Under the pieces are notes generated by a model that was given only the letters and a program-made list of their open reading frames with translations, was not told where the DNA came from and did no database searches. 64,000 bases of DNA from Pseudactinotalea sp. HY158 (GTDB taxonomy: Bacteria; Actinomycetota; Actinomycetes; Actinomycetales; Beutenbergiaceae), in contig NZ_CP045920.1 of NCBI RefSeq assembly GCF_009660225.1, positions 1,674,001 through 1,738,000 of the forward strand, in the 5' to 3' direction. Position 1 is the first letter of the stretch. Every line of letters starts with the position of its first letter. Both the position numbers and the translations under genes were made by a program. Shown here one piece after another: positions 14,088-22,668 of this stretch.

Positions 14088-14756
14088 ATGAGCAAGGCGA
14101 GCGGAACGGGAGCGGTGAGCACCGTCGTCTACGATCTGGGCCAGGTGCTCATCGGCTGGGATCCGAACCGGGTGTGGTCGCGCACGATGAGCCCCGAGCA
14201 GATCAGCGAGTTCACCGAGACGATCAACTTCCGTGCGCTCAATCACAGCCTCGACGCGGGGCGCCCGTTCGAGGACGCCCATGCCCAGGTGCGCGCCACG
14301 TGGCCCGCGCACGCCCTGCCGCTGCGCCAGTACTGGGACGCCTTCGCCGACTCGCTCACGGGGCCGATCCCCGGGTCCGCCGAGCTCGTGGCCGAACTCC
14401 ACGCGGCGGGGATCCGGCTGCTCGGGCTGACCAACTGGTCCGCCGAGACGTTCCACCACGCCCGGGAGGCGGCGCCCGCCCTCGGCCTTCTCGAGGACAT
14501 CCTGGTCTCCGGCCGAGAGGGGGTGGCCAAGCCCGATCCGGCGATCTTCTCGCTGCTCATCGACCGGTTCGGGCTGCGGCCGGCCGAGACCGTCTTCGTC
14601 GACGACTCGCTGCCGAATGTCGAGGCCGCCGAGGCCGCCGGTCTGCGCGGCATCCACTTCCGCTCGACCGCCGACCTGCGCCGGCGCCTCGCCGACCTCG
14701 GCCTCCCGGTCGATCGCGGGCGCGGCCCGTCCGACGCCCCGCCCCGCACTGCCTAG
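14088..14756 (+). CDS. HAD-family phosphatase
   Basis: This 222-residue protein belongs to the haloacid dehalogenase superfamily, in the YihX-like group. The nucleophile Asp16 lies in VVYDLGQVLIGW, where the second aspartate of the classic DxD is replaced by Gly, as in several YihX homologues. Other motifs are GLTNWS, Lys in AKPDPAIF and the metal-binding VFVDDSLPN. A helical cap is inserted after motif I. It probably acts on a small phosphorylated metabolite; the substrate is not evident. It sits between priA and fmt, 94 bases after priA, and its stop overlaps the fmt promoter hexamer. Confidence 0.85.
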   Translation: MSKASGTGAVSTVVYDLGQVLIGWDPNRVWSRTMSPEQISEFTETINFRALNHSLDAGRPFEDAHAQVRATWPAHALPLRQYWDAFADSLTGPIPGSAELVAELHAAGIRLLGLTNWSAETFHHAREAAPALGLLEDILVSGREGVAKPDPAIFSLLIDRFGLRPAETVFVDDSLPNVEAAEAAGLRGIHFRSTADLRRRLADLGLPVDRGRGPSDAPPRTA

Positions 14757-14769
14757 ACTGTCCCGCATG
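14754..14769 (+). promoter_or_regulatory. Likely leaderless fmt promoter
   Basis: TAGACT at 14754-14759 is followed by exactly 7 bases and then the fmt ATG at 14767. The hexamer includes the stop codon of the preceding gene. There is no ribosome-binding site between them. Confidence 0.5.
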
Positions 14770-15741
14770 CGTCTGTTGTTCGCGGGCACCCCCGCCGTGG
14801 CCGTGCCGGCGCTGGGCGCGCTGCTGGAATCCGAACACGAGGTCGTCGCCGTCCTCACCCGCCCACCCGCGCCCGCGGGGCGGCGACGCACCCTGCGCCC
14901 GAGCCCCGTGCACGAGGCCGCAACGGCCGCGGGACTCGAGGTGATCACCGCGACCCGGCCGCACGAGGAGCCGGCGCTCACGCGGCTGCGGGAGCTGGAC
15001 CTCGACTGCGCCGCGGTCGTGGCCTACGGCGCCCTCCTGCGGGAGCCGGCGCTCAGTCTGCCCGTCCACGGCTGGATCAACCTGCACTTCTCCCTGTTGC
15101 CGGCGTGGCGGGGCGCCGCGCCCGTGCAGTACGCCGTCATGGCGGGCGACGAGATCTCCGGCGCCTCGACCTTCCGGATCGAGGCCGGCCTCGACACCGG
15201 GCCGGTCTTCGCCACGATGACCGAGCGGATCCGCCCCCGGGACACGGCCGGCGACCTGCTCGACCGGCTCGCCCACGCCGGACCCGCGCTCCTGCGGGCC
15301 ACCCTCGATGCCGTCGCGGCGGGCACGGCGGACCCGATCCCGCAGCCCGCCGAGGGGGTCTCCCTGGCCCCCACCCTGACGAGCGCGGACGGGCGGATCG
15401 ACTGGCGCCACCCCGCGGCGGCGATCGATCGCCGCATCCGCGGTCTCACCCCGGCGCCGGGCGCGTGGACCCGGGACGACCGGGGTCGCTACAAGCTCGG
15501 CCCGGTCGAACCGGTCGCTTCCGCGACGAGCGCGACGAATGCGACGACCGGCACGGGCAGCACGGCCGTCCCCTCCCTCGCGCCGGGGCGGGTCGGCATC
15601 GACGAATCCGGCGTCATCGTCGGCACCGGCTCCGTGCCCGTCCGGCTCACACGGATCGCGCCCCCCGGCAAGCCGTGGATGGCGGCGTCGGACTGGGCGC
15701 GCGGGGCACGACACGACATCGGATTCGAGGTGGATGAATGA
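14767..15741 (+). CDS. fmt: Methionyl-tRNA formyltransferase
   Basis: This 324-residue enzyme formylates initiator Met-tRNA. The N-terminal formyltransferase domain contains MRLLFAGTPAVAVPAL, the catalytic region INLHFSLLPAWRGAAPVQ and the aspartate in GLDTGP. The C-terminal OB-like domain (about 205-310) has a repeat-encoded insertion rich in Ala, Thr and Ser near residues 253-265. The start at 14767 fits the N-terminus of the family and the -10-like hexamer 7 bases upstream. The stop overlaps the rsmB ATG by four bases. Confidence 0.96.
   Translation: MRLLFAGTPAVAVPALGALLESEHEVVAVLTRPPAPAGRRRTLRPSPVHEAATAAGLEVITATRPHEEPALTRLRELDLDCAAVVAYGALLREPALSLPVHGWINLHFSLLPAWRGAAPVQYAVMAGDEISGASTFRIEAGLDTGPVFATMTERIRPRDTAGDLLDRLAHAGPALLRATLDAVAAGTADPIPQPAEGVSLAPTLTSADGRIDWRHPAAAIDRRIRGLTPAPGAWTRDDRGRYKLGPVEPVASATSATNATTGTGSTAVPSLAPGRVGIDESGVIVGTGSVPVRLTRIAPPGKPWMAASDWARGARHDIGFEVDE
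15523..15558 (+). repeat. Four-unit 9-base tandem repeat in fmt
   Basis: Units GCGACGAGC, GCGACGAAT, GCGACGACC and a decayed GGCACGGGC encode ATS-like triplets in a loop of the C-terminal domain. Confidence 0.8.
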
Positions 15742-17291
15742 GCCAGGGTGAGCACAGCGGCGACTTCCGGGACTCCCGCGCCGGCCGGCCGCCGCGCCGC
15801 CGTGGCGGCCGCGCCCCCGCGGCGACGCGGAGTGGGCAGCGGCCACGGGAGCGGAGCCGAACGGCCGACCCGGCGCGCCTGCTCGCCTACGAGGTGCTGC
15901 GCGCCGTTGCGGAGAGTGATTCCTACGCCAACCTCGTGCTGCCGCCGCTCATGCACCGGCGCGGGGTCTATGGGCGCGATGCGGCCTTCACGACCGAGTT
16001 GACCTACGGCACGCTGCGGCTGCACGGCCGCTACGATCCGATCATCGCGATCGCCGCGGACCGCGACATCCGCAAGCTGGACGACGACCTCCTCGATGTG
16101 CTCCGGCTCGGCTGTCATCAGCTCCTCGCGATGCGGGTGCCGTCCCACGCCGCGGTCTCCGAGACGGTCGCGCTGGCGCGGACCGTGCTCGGGGCCGGCC
16201 GAGCCCAACTGGTCAACGCGGTGCTGCGGCGGGTGAGCGAACGCGGGCTCGACGACTGGCTCACCGAGCTCGCGGACCGGTCCACCGGCGAGGACGAGCG
16301 GCTCGCGCGCCTCCACTCCCACCCGCAGTGGATCGTGCGGTCGCTGCGGCAGGCGCTCGACGGCACCGGGGAGGAACTGGTCGAGGCCCTCGAGGCGAAC
16401 AACAGCCCCGCCGAGGTCACCCTGGTGATCCGGCCCGGCCTCACCACGAAGACCGACCTGCCCGAGACCACCCGGGGACGGTACGCGCCGACCGCCCGGG
16501 TCCTGCGCGGGGGAGACCCGGGTGCCCTGAGCGTCGTACGCGAGGGGCTCGTCGGGGTCCAGGACGAGGGCTCCCAGCTCGTCACCCTGGCCCTCGCGAC
16601 CACGCCGATCGAGGGACCCGACCGGACCTGGCTCGACCTGTGCGCCGGCCCGGGGGGCAAGGCCGCGCTGCTCGCCTCCTGGCTCGGGGCACGCACGGGC
16701 GGCCCCGCCCCGTCCGATCCCGCGGACCACCCCCACGGGCAGGACCACCGCCCCCGGACCCGCCGCCTCGTCGCGAACGAGCTCTTCCACCATCGGGCCG
16801 ACCTGGTGCGCGCCTCACTGCGGGCCATCCCCGACTCGATCGACGTCGAGGTGCGCACGGGGGACGGGCGGATGGTCGGGGAGTACGAGCCGCAGACCTA
16901 CGACCGGGTGCTCGTCGACGCCCCCTGTACCGGCCTGGGCGCGCTGCGCCGCCGTCCGGAGGCGCGCTGGCGCCGCAGCACCGCCGATCTCGCCTCCCTG
17001 GCGGGGGTGCAGCGGGAGCTGGTCATCTCCGCGATCGAGGCGACCCGGATCGGCGGCGTCGTCGGCTACGTCACCTGTTCGCCGCATGTCGCCGAGACCA
17101 CCTTCGTGATCGCCGACGTGATCAAGCGGGCCGCCAAGCTCGGGATGCCGGTCGAGGTCGTGGACGCCGCCGCGGCACTCGCCCAGGTCGCCCTGACCCC
17201 GCTGCCCGATCAGCAGGGCCCGTACGTGCAGCTGTGGCCCCACCGGCACGGCACCGACGCGATGTTCCTGGCGATCCTGCGCAGGGTCTGA
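15738..17291 (+). CDS. rsmB: 16S rRNA (cytosine-5) methyltransferase RsmB, copy 1
   Basis: This 517-residue enzyme combines an N-terminal NusB-like RNA-binding domain (about 45-175) with a C-terminal SAM-dependent methyltransferase that modifies C967-type positions of 16S rRNA. The SAM motif [16 protein letters not shown] has the usual lysine at residue 308. The two cysteines of the catalytic mechanism are Cys397 in DAPCTGLG and Cys447 in [10 protein letters not shown]. The basic Arg/Gly-rich N-terminus is poorly conserved. Its ATG overlaps the fmt stop. A diverged paralogue follows 172 bases downstream. Confidence 0.95.
   Translation: MSQGEHSGDFRDSRAGRPPRRRGGRAPAATRSGQRPRERSRTADPARLLAYEVLRAVAESDSYANLVLPPLMHRRGVYGRDAAFTTELTYGTLRLHGRYDPIIAIAADRDIRKLDDDLLDVLRLGCHQLLAMRVPSHAAVSETVALARTVLGAGRAQLVNAVLRRVSERGLDDWLTELADRSTGEDERLARLHSHPQWIVRSLRQALDGTGEELVEALEANNSPAEVTLVIRPGLTTKTDLPETTRGRYAPTARVLRGGDPGALSVVREGLVGVQDEGSQLVTLALATTPIEGPDRTWLDLCAGPGGKAALLASWLGARTGGPAPSDPADHPHGQDHRPRTRRLVANELFHHRADLVRASLRAIPDSIDVEVRTGDGRMVGEYEPQTYDRVLVDAPCTGLGALRRRPEARWRRSTADLASLAGVQRELVISAIEATRIGGVVGYVTCSPHVAETTFVIADVIKRAAKLGMPVEVVDAAAALAQVALTPLPDQQGPYVQLWPHRHGTDAMFLAILRRV
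17208..17261 (+). repeat. 54-bp block identical to the end of rsmB copy 2 (18949-19002)
   Basis: These 54 bases in rsmB copy 1 are identical to 18949-19002 in copy 2, encoding [18 protein letters not shown]. The coding sequences on either side differ at many third positions. This points to strong constraint or recent gene conversion. Confidence 0.85.
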
Positions 17292-17293
17292 AC

Positions 17294-17312
17294 GCCGGCG
17301 AAACCCGCCGGC
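17294..17312 (+). terminator. Hairpin after rsmB copy 1
   Basis: GCCGGCG and CGCCGGC arms of 7 bases flank a 5-base loop, starting 3 bases after the rsmB stop. There is no clear T-run, as is usual for high-GC terminators. Confidence 0.45.
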
Positions 17313-17463
17313 CCGCACGAGCACGCGTGACGGCGCCGTCGTTCGCGTTCCGGGCACGATGTGGATAGGCTGCGTGCAGACGGTCCCAGACCCCGACCCT
17401 CGACTTGAATTCCATCAGGGCCACCTCGATGGCCCTCGTGCGCGATGTCGGGTAGGTGGCTGA

Positions 17464-19032
17464 ATGTCAACACAGGAGTTCTCGAAGACCGGGGCCGTCG
17501 ACGTGACGGGTGTCCGCCGGGCGACCGGGGTGGCGTCCGCCGTGGGCCTCATTCGGTCCCGCCGGCGCGCCGCGGAGCATGCCTGGGCGGTCGATCCGGC
17601 CCGCACCACGGCGTATGCCGCGTTGCGGGCGGTCGTGCACGGCGAGTCGTTCACCGAGTGGGTGCTGCCGGCGCTCATGCGCCGTCACGGTGTGTACGGC
17701 GGAGACGCCGCCTGGACCACGGAGTTGACGTATGGGACCCTGCGGCTGCGGGGCCGGTACGACCGGATCATCGCGATCGCGGCCGCGGGGCGGCTCGGCG
17801 AACCCGATGACGAGGTGCTGGACGTGCTGCGCCTCGGCTGTCACCAGCTGCTGGCGATGCAGGTTCCTGCGGGCGCCGCCGTCTCGGAGACGGTGGCGTT
17901 GGCGCATGCGGAGCTCGGCCAGGTCCGGTCGCAGTCGGTCGCGGCGGTGTTGCGACGGGTGGCCGAGCGGGATCTGGACGCCTGGCTGGAGCGGATCGAG
18001 GCGGCTGCGGCCTCCGAGGACGAACGGTTGGGCCGGATCCACTCCCATCCGCAGTGGATCGTGCGAGCCTTCCGTCAGGGGCTCGGCGCGGCGACGGAGG
18101 AGCTGACCGCGCTGCTCGAGGCGAACAACGCGCCCGCGCCGATCACGCTCGCAGTGCGCCCCGGGCTCGTGGACCTGGTGGATCTGCCGCAGACGACCCG
18201 GGGCCGGTACGCCCCAACGGCACGGGTCCTTCAGGCCGGGGATCCCGGTGCGTTGACCATGGTCAAGGAGGGCCTGGTCGGCGTGCAGGACGAGGGCTCC
18301 CAGTTGCTCACGCTGGCGTTCGCGACGGCCCCGATCACGGGACCGGATCGGACCTGGCTCGACCTGTGCGCCGGCCCGGGAGGCACGGCGGCGCTGCTCG
18401 CGTCGTGGCTCGCGGCCCGCACCGGTAGCCCGCTTCACGAGGAGGTCCCCGAGCCGGGGGAGGCCGAGGCGGGCCATGGGCAGGACCGGCGCCGGCGCAC
18501 CCGCCGGCTCGTTGCGAATGAGCTGTTCCAGCAGCGCAGCGATCAGGTGCGCGCGGCTCTCAGGGCGATTCCGGGCTCGATCGACGTGACGGTGCGCACC
18601 GGGGACGGCCGGCTCGTCGGGGGGCACGAGCCCGCGGCCTACGATCGCGTGCTCGTCGACGCGCCGTGCACGGGCCTGGGCGCGCTGCGCCGACACCCCG
18701 AGGCCAAGTGGCGTCGCAGCACGGCGGACCTGGCGAGGTTGGCCGCACTTCAGCGGGAGCTGACACTGTCGGCGATCGCGGCCACGCGCGTGGGCGGGAT
18801 GATCGGCTACCTGACCTGTTCACCCCACGTGGCCGAGACGCGCTTCGTCGTGTCGGACGTGATCAAACGGGCCGCCGCGGCCGGTACGCCGGTCGCCGTC
18901 GTCGACGCGGTCGAGGTGCTCGACCGGGTCGCCGTGACCGAACTCGCGGATCAGCAGGGCCCGTACGTGCAGCTGTGGCCCCACCGGCACGGCACCGACG
19001 CGGTGTTCCTCGCCCTCCTGCGCCGCACCTGA
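17464..19032 (+). CDS. RsmB-like RNA methyltransferase, tandem paralogue (copy 2)
   Basis: This 522-residue protein is homologous to the upstream RsmB over its whole length, including the NusB-like domain and the methyltransferase core. Both catalytic cysteines are kept: Cys402 in DAPCTGLG and Cys452 in [10 protein letters not shown]. The lysine of the SAM-binding motif is replaced by threonine at residue 308 ([14 protein letters not shown]). The C-terminal 54 bases at 18949-19002 are identical to copy 1, although the rest has clearly diverged. GGTAGGTGG lies 4 bases before the ATG, and a TAGGCT hexamer at 17366-17371 may be its own promoter. It may have a different RNA target or reduced activity. 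Confidence 0.88.
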   Translation: MSTQEFSKTGAVDVTGVRRATGVASAVGLIRSRRRAAEHAWAVDPARTTAYAALRAVVHGESFTEWVLPALMRRHGVYGGDAAWTTELTYGTLRLRGRYDRIIAIAAAGRLGEPDDEVLDVLRLGCHQLLAMQVPAGAAVSETVALAHAELGQVRSQSVAAVLRRVAERDLDAWLERIEAAAASEDERLGRIHSHPQWIVRAFRQGLGAATEELTALLEANNAPAPITLAVRPGLVDLVDLPQTTRGRYAPTARVLQAGDPGALTMVKEGLVGVQDEGSQLLTLAFATAPITGPDRTWLDLCAGPGGTAALLASWLAARTGSPLHEEVPEPGEAEAGHGQDRRRRTRRLVANELFQQRSDQVRAALRAIPGSIDVTVRTGDGRLVGGHEPAAYDRVLVDAPCTGLGALRRHPEAKWRRSTADLARLAALQRELTLSAIAATRVGGMIGYLTCSPHVAETRFVVSDVIKRAAAAGTPVAVVDAVEVLDRVAVTELADQQGPYVQLWPHRHGTDAVFLALLRRT

Positions 19033-19048
19033 TTCGAGCGGCCGACGT

Positions 19049-19804
19049 TCAGGGTTCCCCACCGACGCGCCCGGGCCCCGTCCGGCCTTCGACGATGCGC
19101 TCCGGCGGCAGTCGGCGTTCGGCGACCTCGCGCGCCACGTCGGTCAGCCGGTACCCGTTCCGGCGAGCGAAATCGCGGAGGGCCCGGAAGGCCTCGTCCA
19201 CGGTGGTCCGATCCCGCTCGGCGAGGACGCCCTTGGCCTGTTCGATGACGATGCGGCTGTGCAGCGCGTGCTCGAGCTGCGCGACCAGGACATCACGGCG
19301 GCCGCCGGCACGGGCGTGGACGATCCCGATGGTGGCCACGTCCGCGAGCGCTCGCGCGAGGCTCAGCGCTTCGATGGGCAGGTCGCCGGGGGTCGTGCCG
19401 AACAGGGTCACGGCGCCGATGACCTCGTCGCGCGATCGCAGCGGGATCGCGTGCACCGCCGCGTATCCCTGCTCGAGCGCCAGCCTCGCGAACCGCGGCC
19501 AGCGGCTCGTCGCCTCGTTCAGATCCGCGACCCGCACCATCTCGCCGGTCCGGTGGCAATCGCGGCAGGGGCCCTCGCCGGCCTGCGCCTGGTACAACTC
19601 CACCAGTCCCGCCCGCTCATCGGAGGACGCCATCACCTGCAACGAACCGTGCTGGTCCGGCAGCAGCAGCGCGGCCTCGGCGACGTCGACCAGCAGCACG
19701 ATCTTCGCCACGAGGAGGTCGAGGAGGTCGGCGACGTCATAGTCGCCGACCAGCAGGTCGGCGAGCTCGCTCACCGCACCGGCCAACGTCCGTTCTCTCA
19801 TCAT
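19049..19804 (-). CDS. GAF-ANTAR RNA-binding regulator
   Basis: The protein has an N-terminal GAF domain (about residues 15-165) and a C-terminal ANTAR domain (about 175-235) with the RNA-binding helices [31 protein letters not shown] proteins bind paired hairpins in mRNA leaders and prevent termination. I place the start at the ATG of 19804 because GGAGGAGG lies 8 bases upstream; a GTG at 19843 would add 13 residues. No cognate kinase lies alongside, so the GAF domain itself may sense a ligand or redox state; it includes a GPCRDC cysteine pair. It is convergent with rsmB copy 2 and divergent from rpe. Confidence 0.85.
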   Translation of the reverse strand: MMRERTLAGAVSELADLLVGDYDVADLLDLLVAKIVLLVDVAEAALLLPDQHGSLQVMASSDERAGLVELYQAQAGEGPCRDCHRTGEMVRVADLNEATSRWPRFARLALEQGYAAVHAIPLRSRDEVIGAVTLFGTTPGDLPIEALSLARALADVATIGIVHARAGGRRDVLVAQLEHALHSRIVIEQAKGVLAERDRTTVDEAFRALRDFARRNGYRLTDVAREVAERRLPPERIVEGRTGPGRVGGEP

Positions 19805-19932
19805 TCCCGCGGCCTCCTCCCCGTCGACGCCGAGCCGGCTCACCGGTCGCCTCAGCGGGCGCGGTCGATCTGGGCGACGAGCCTATCGCTCGCCCGCGCC
19901 GCCGGCTCGGCCCCCGGCCTGGCGGGCCCGGC

Positions 19933-19948
19933 TACTGTGGGTCCGGTG
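19933..19948 (+). promoter_or_regulatory. Likely leaderless rpe promoter
   Basis: TACTGT at 19933-19938 is followed by 7 bases and then the GTG of rpe at 19946. No ribosome-binding site is present. Confidence 0.45.
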
Positions 19949-20617
19949 ACGATCCGAATCTCTCCGAGCGTGCTCAACTCCGACCTCGCCGACCTGGCCG
20001 GGGAGGTGGCCCGCATCGGCAACGCCGACTTCGTCCATCTCGACGTGATGGACAGCCACTTCGTGCCGAACCTCACGTTCGGGCTGCCCGTGGTGGAACG
20101 CCTGCTTCAGCGGATCACGCTGCCGGCGGACGTGCACCTGATGATCGCCGATCCCGACACCTGGGCACCCGAGTACGCGCGGGCGGGTGCGGCCTCGGTC
20201 ACATTCCACGCCGAGGCCTCGGCCGCGCCCGTGCGCCTCGCCCGGGAGCTGCGGGCCGCCGGCGCCCGGGCCGGCATCGCGCTCAAACCCGCCACCGACA
20301 TCGCCGCCTACGTCGACCTGCTGCCGGAGTTCGACATGGTGCTGCTCATGACCGTCGAACCCGGCTTCGGCGGCCAGTCCTTCATCGAGGGCACGCTCGG
20401 CAAGATCGCCCGCACCCGGGCGGCGGTGGACGCGACGGGCCGCGACATCTGGGTCCAGGTCGACGGCGGCGTCTCCCGCGCGACCATCGGCGCCGCCGCC
20501 CGCGCCGGCGCGGACATGTTCGTGGCCGGCTCCGCGGTGTATTCGGCCGCCGACCCGAACGCCGAGATCGAGGCCCTGCGCCGGCTGGCGCAGGCAGAGC
20601 GCACCCCCGCGGCCTGA
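19946..20617 (+). CDS. rpe: Ribulose-phosphate 3-epimerase
   Basis: This 223-residue TIM-barrel enzyme interconverts ribulose 5-phosphate and xylulose 5-phosphate in the pentose phosphate pathway. The metal and substrate motifs are complete: [33 protein letters not shown] and WVQVDGGVS. The start at GTG 19946 gives the family N-terminus [17 protein letters not shown]-like. Ribulose 5-phosphate is also a riboflavin precursor, and rpe sits next to riboflavin genes in many actinobacteria; here an FMN riboswitch follows instead of biosynthesis genes. Confidence 0.95.
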   Translation: MTIRISPSVLNSDLADLAGEVARIGNADFVHLDVMDSHFVPNLTFGLPVVERLLQRITLPADVHLMIADPDTWAPEYARAGAASVTFHAEASAAPVRLARELRAAGARAGIALKPATDIAAYVDLLPEFDMVLLMTVEPGFGGQSFIEGTLGKIARTRAAVDATGRDIWVQVDGGVSRATIGAAARAGADMFVAGSAVYSAADPNAEIEALRRLAQAERTPAA

Positions 20618-20636
20618 CCCGGCGGGCACGAGGCGA

Positions 20637-20642
20637 TATACT
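20637..20642 (+). promoter_or_regulatory. Promoter -10 element before the FMN riboswitch
   Basis: TATACT is a near-consensus -10 hexamer, rare in this GC-rich sequence, located 15 bases before the riboswitch P1 stem. Confidence 0.55.
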
Positions 20643-20657
20643 CGGCCCCGAGTTTGA

Positions 20658-20790
20658 CGTGCTCCGGGGTCGGTGAAATTCCGAGCCGGCGGTGACAGTC
20701 CGCGACCCGCGCGCCCAGCATCATCGGGCGAACGGTTGACCTGGTGGAATTCCGGGACCGACGGTGAGAGTCCGGATGGGAGGAAGCACG
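20658..20790 (+). ncRNA. FMN riboswitch (RFN element)
   Basis: The conserved RFN core is easy to read: GGGGTCGGTGAAATTCCGA, CCGGCGGTGACAGTCCGCGA, the variable arm, then GGTGGAATTCCGGGACCGAC and GGTGAGAGTCCGGATGGGAG. The P1 stem pairs CGTGCT (20658-20663) with AGCACG (20785-20790). It should bind FMN and repress the genes downstream when FMN is plentiful. It lies 84 bases before the permease ATG. Three further hairpins follow and probably form the expression platform. The match to the family consensus is strong. Confidence 0.96.
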
Positions 20791-20791
20791 C

Positions 20792-20867
20792 GGCGCATCC
20801 GACATGCGCCGTCTCCAGGCGAACGCGCGTGGCGTCGCCTGCCCCGGACGATACGTCCGGGAAGGTG
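20792..20867 (+). promoter_or_regulatory. Probable riboswitch expression platform with hairpin beside the ribosome-binding site
   Basis: Three hairpins are visible: GGCGCAT/ATGCGCC (20792-20810), AGGCGA/TCGCCT (20817-20840) and CCGGACG/CGTCCGG (20844-20860). The last one directly abuts the ribosome-binding site GGAAGGTGG (20859-20867) of the permease gene. There is no T-run, so control of translation initiation seems more likely than termination. Confidence 0.5.
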
Positions 20868-20873
20868 GACGCG

Positions 20874-21608
20874 ATGCTCACCCGCCGGCTGGTCGCGCCC
20901 CTGGTGTTGGGCGCCGTCGGCGTGCTGCTGTGGTCGCTCCTCGCGCCGGTCGCCGGCCCGCAGGTGCTGCCGGGCCCCGGTGCGGTGGTCTCCCGTCTCT
21001 GGCTGGAGCTGACCGCAGGGGGCCTCCTCGGCCACGCCGTCGTCACCCTGGGCGTGAGCGTCCTGGGCTGCGTCTTCGGTGTCGCCATCGCGTTTCCGCT
21101 GGGCTATCTCATCGCCCACATCCCGGTCGTCTCGGCCGCCATCGGGCCCTATCTGGCCGCATCCCAGGCGATCCCCGCGGTGGCCCTCGCGCCGCTGCTG
21201 GTCGTCTGGGTCGGCTACGGCGCCCTGCCCACAGCCCTGCTGTGCACCCTCATGGTGTTCTTCCCGATCACCATCAACACGGTGCTCGGCTTCACCCGGC
21301 TCGATCCCGACATCATCGGCGCCGCCCGCGTCGACGGCGCCGGCCAGGTCATGCTGCTCACCTGGATCGAGTTCCCCCTCGCGCTTCCGGCGATCCTCGC
21401 CGGGGTCCGCAACGGGTTCGTGCTCTCGGTCACCGGAGCGGTGGTCGGGGAGTTCGTCATGGGTGGCCAGGGGCTCGGGCAGCTGCTGGCGGTGTACCGC
21501 GATCGCGGTGACACCGCCGGCCTCATGGCGGTCCTCGGCGCGCTCGTGCTCGCGGCCATCGCCCTGTTCGGGCTGGTGCGCCTACTGGAGAGGAAGCTGG
21601 AATGGTAA
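20874..21608 (+). CDS. ribX: Riboflavin ABC transporter permease, RibX-like
   Basis: This 244-residue inner-membrane protein belongs to the BPD permease family close to ThiX, SsuC and RibX. It has about six hydrophobic helices and the EAA-loop signature (AARVDGAGQVMLLTWIEFPLALP split across residues 130-152) that contacts the ATPase. The upstream FMN riboswitch identifies riboflavin or a precursor as the cargo, as known for RibXY of Chloroflexi. The ATG at 20874 has GGAAGGTGG 6 bases upstream. It overlaps the lipoprotein gene by 7 bases. No ATP-binding subunit gene lies nearby, so one must be shared from elsewhere. Confidence 0.82.
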   Translation: MLTRRLVAPLVLGAVGVLLWSLLAPVAGPQVLPGPGAVVSRLWLELTAGGLLGHAVVTLGVSVLGCVFGVAIAFPLGYLIAHIPVVSAAIGPYLAASQAIPAVALAPLLVVWVGYGALPTALLCTLMVFFPITINTVLGFTRLDPDIIGAARVDGAGQVMLLTWIEFPLALPAILAGVRNGFVLSVTGAVVGEFVMGGQGLGQLLAVYRDRGDTAGLMAVLGALVLAAIALFGLVRLLERKLEW

Positions 21609-22657
21609 CGATCCGCCGTTCGATCGTGGGGACGACGCTGCTCACCCTGGGAGCGCTCGCGCTCGCCGCCTGTGGTGCGGGAGGTGGGGGAGCGGCCGAT
21701 GGCGCCTCGGGTGCCGGCTCCCCGCCGGGGCAGGGGGGAGGGGGAGCGGACACGCCGGTGACGATCGGACTCACGTACGTGCCGAACATCCAGTTCGCGC
21801 CGTGGTACGTCGCCGAGGAGGCCGGCTACTTCACCGACGCCGGGGTCGAGGTCACCCTGCGTCATCACGGCCAGGACGAGGATCTCTTCGGGGCCCTCGC
21901 CGCGGGGGTCGAGCAGGTCGTCGTCTCCGCCGGCGACGAGATCCTGCAGGCCCGTTCCCAGGGCGTCGACGTGGTCGACTTCGCCACCGTCTACCAGGAC
22001 TACCCCGTGCGCCTCGTCGTCCCGGCGGACTCGCCGATCCACACGCTGGCCGACCTGCGGGGCGCGAGCATCGGGATCCCCGGTCGCTACGGGCAGAGCT
22101 GGTTCGGGCTGCTCGCCGCCCTCGAACAGGCCGGGCTGACCGAGCACGATGTGACGATCGCGGAGATCGGCTTCACCCAGCAGACCGCCCTGAGCGCCGG
22201 CCGGGTCGATGCCGTGGTCGGATTCGTCAACAACGACGTGCCCAAGTTCCGTTCCGCGGGGCTGGCCGTGCGGGTCCTCGACCAGGATCCCGTGCCGCTC
22301 GTGGGGGTGGGGATGGGCGCGGCCGGCGCGATGATCGACTCCGAGCCGGCCGCCCTCGCCGGAATCCTCACGGCGGTGCACCGGGCCGTCCAGGACATCG
22401 TCGCCGATCCCCAGGTGGCGATCGACGCGGCCCGGGAGCACATCCCCGGCACGATCACCCCGGACCAGGAGGAGGCGATGCGGCGGAGCATCGAGGCGAC
22501 GATCCCGCTCTACGGGGACGTCGACGCGGCGGCCTGGGGCACGCCCGAGGTCGGGCGCTGGCAGGGGATGGCCGACTTCATGTCCGCCCAGGGGCTGCTC
22601 GAGGGCGCCGTCTCGCCCGGTGAGGCCGTGACCGACGAGATCGCCGCGAACCAGTAG
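21602..22657 (+). CDS. ribY: Riboflavin-binding lipoprotein, RibY-like (NMT1/THI5 family)
   Basis: This 351-residue substrate-binding protein starts with a lipoprotein signal peptide ending at the lipobox LAAC (Cys24), then a Gly/Ala-rich spacer to about residue 50. The mature domain has the NMT1/THI5-like features: [21 protein letters not shown] and [10 protein letters not shown]. Known relatives bind thiamine pyrimidines, sulfonates or riboflavin; the riboswitch upstream favours riboflavin. Its ATG lies inside the end of the permease gene. It is followed 11 bases later by hisE, which has its own promoter-like hexamer. Confidence 0.82.
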   Translation: MVTIRRSIVGTTLLTLGALALAACGAGGGGAADGASGAGSPPGQGGGGADTPVTIGLTYVPNIQFAPWYVAEEAGYFTDAGVEVTLRHHGQDEDLFGALAAGVEQVVVSAGDEILQARSQGVDVVDFATVYQDYPVRLVVPADSPIHTLADLRGASIGIPGRYGQSWFGLLAALEQAGLTEHDVTIAEIGFTQQTALSAGRVDAVVGFVNNDVPKFRSAGLAVRVLDQDPVPLVGVGMGAAGAMIDSEPAALAGILTAVHRAVQDIVADPQVAIDAAREHIPGTITPDQEEAMRRSIEATIPLYGDVDAAAWGTPEVGRWQGMADFMSAQGLLEGAVSPGEAVTDEIAANQ

Positions 22658-22668
22658 GCTGGGCCGTC

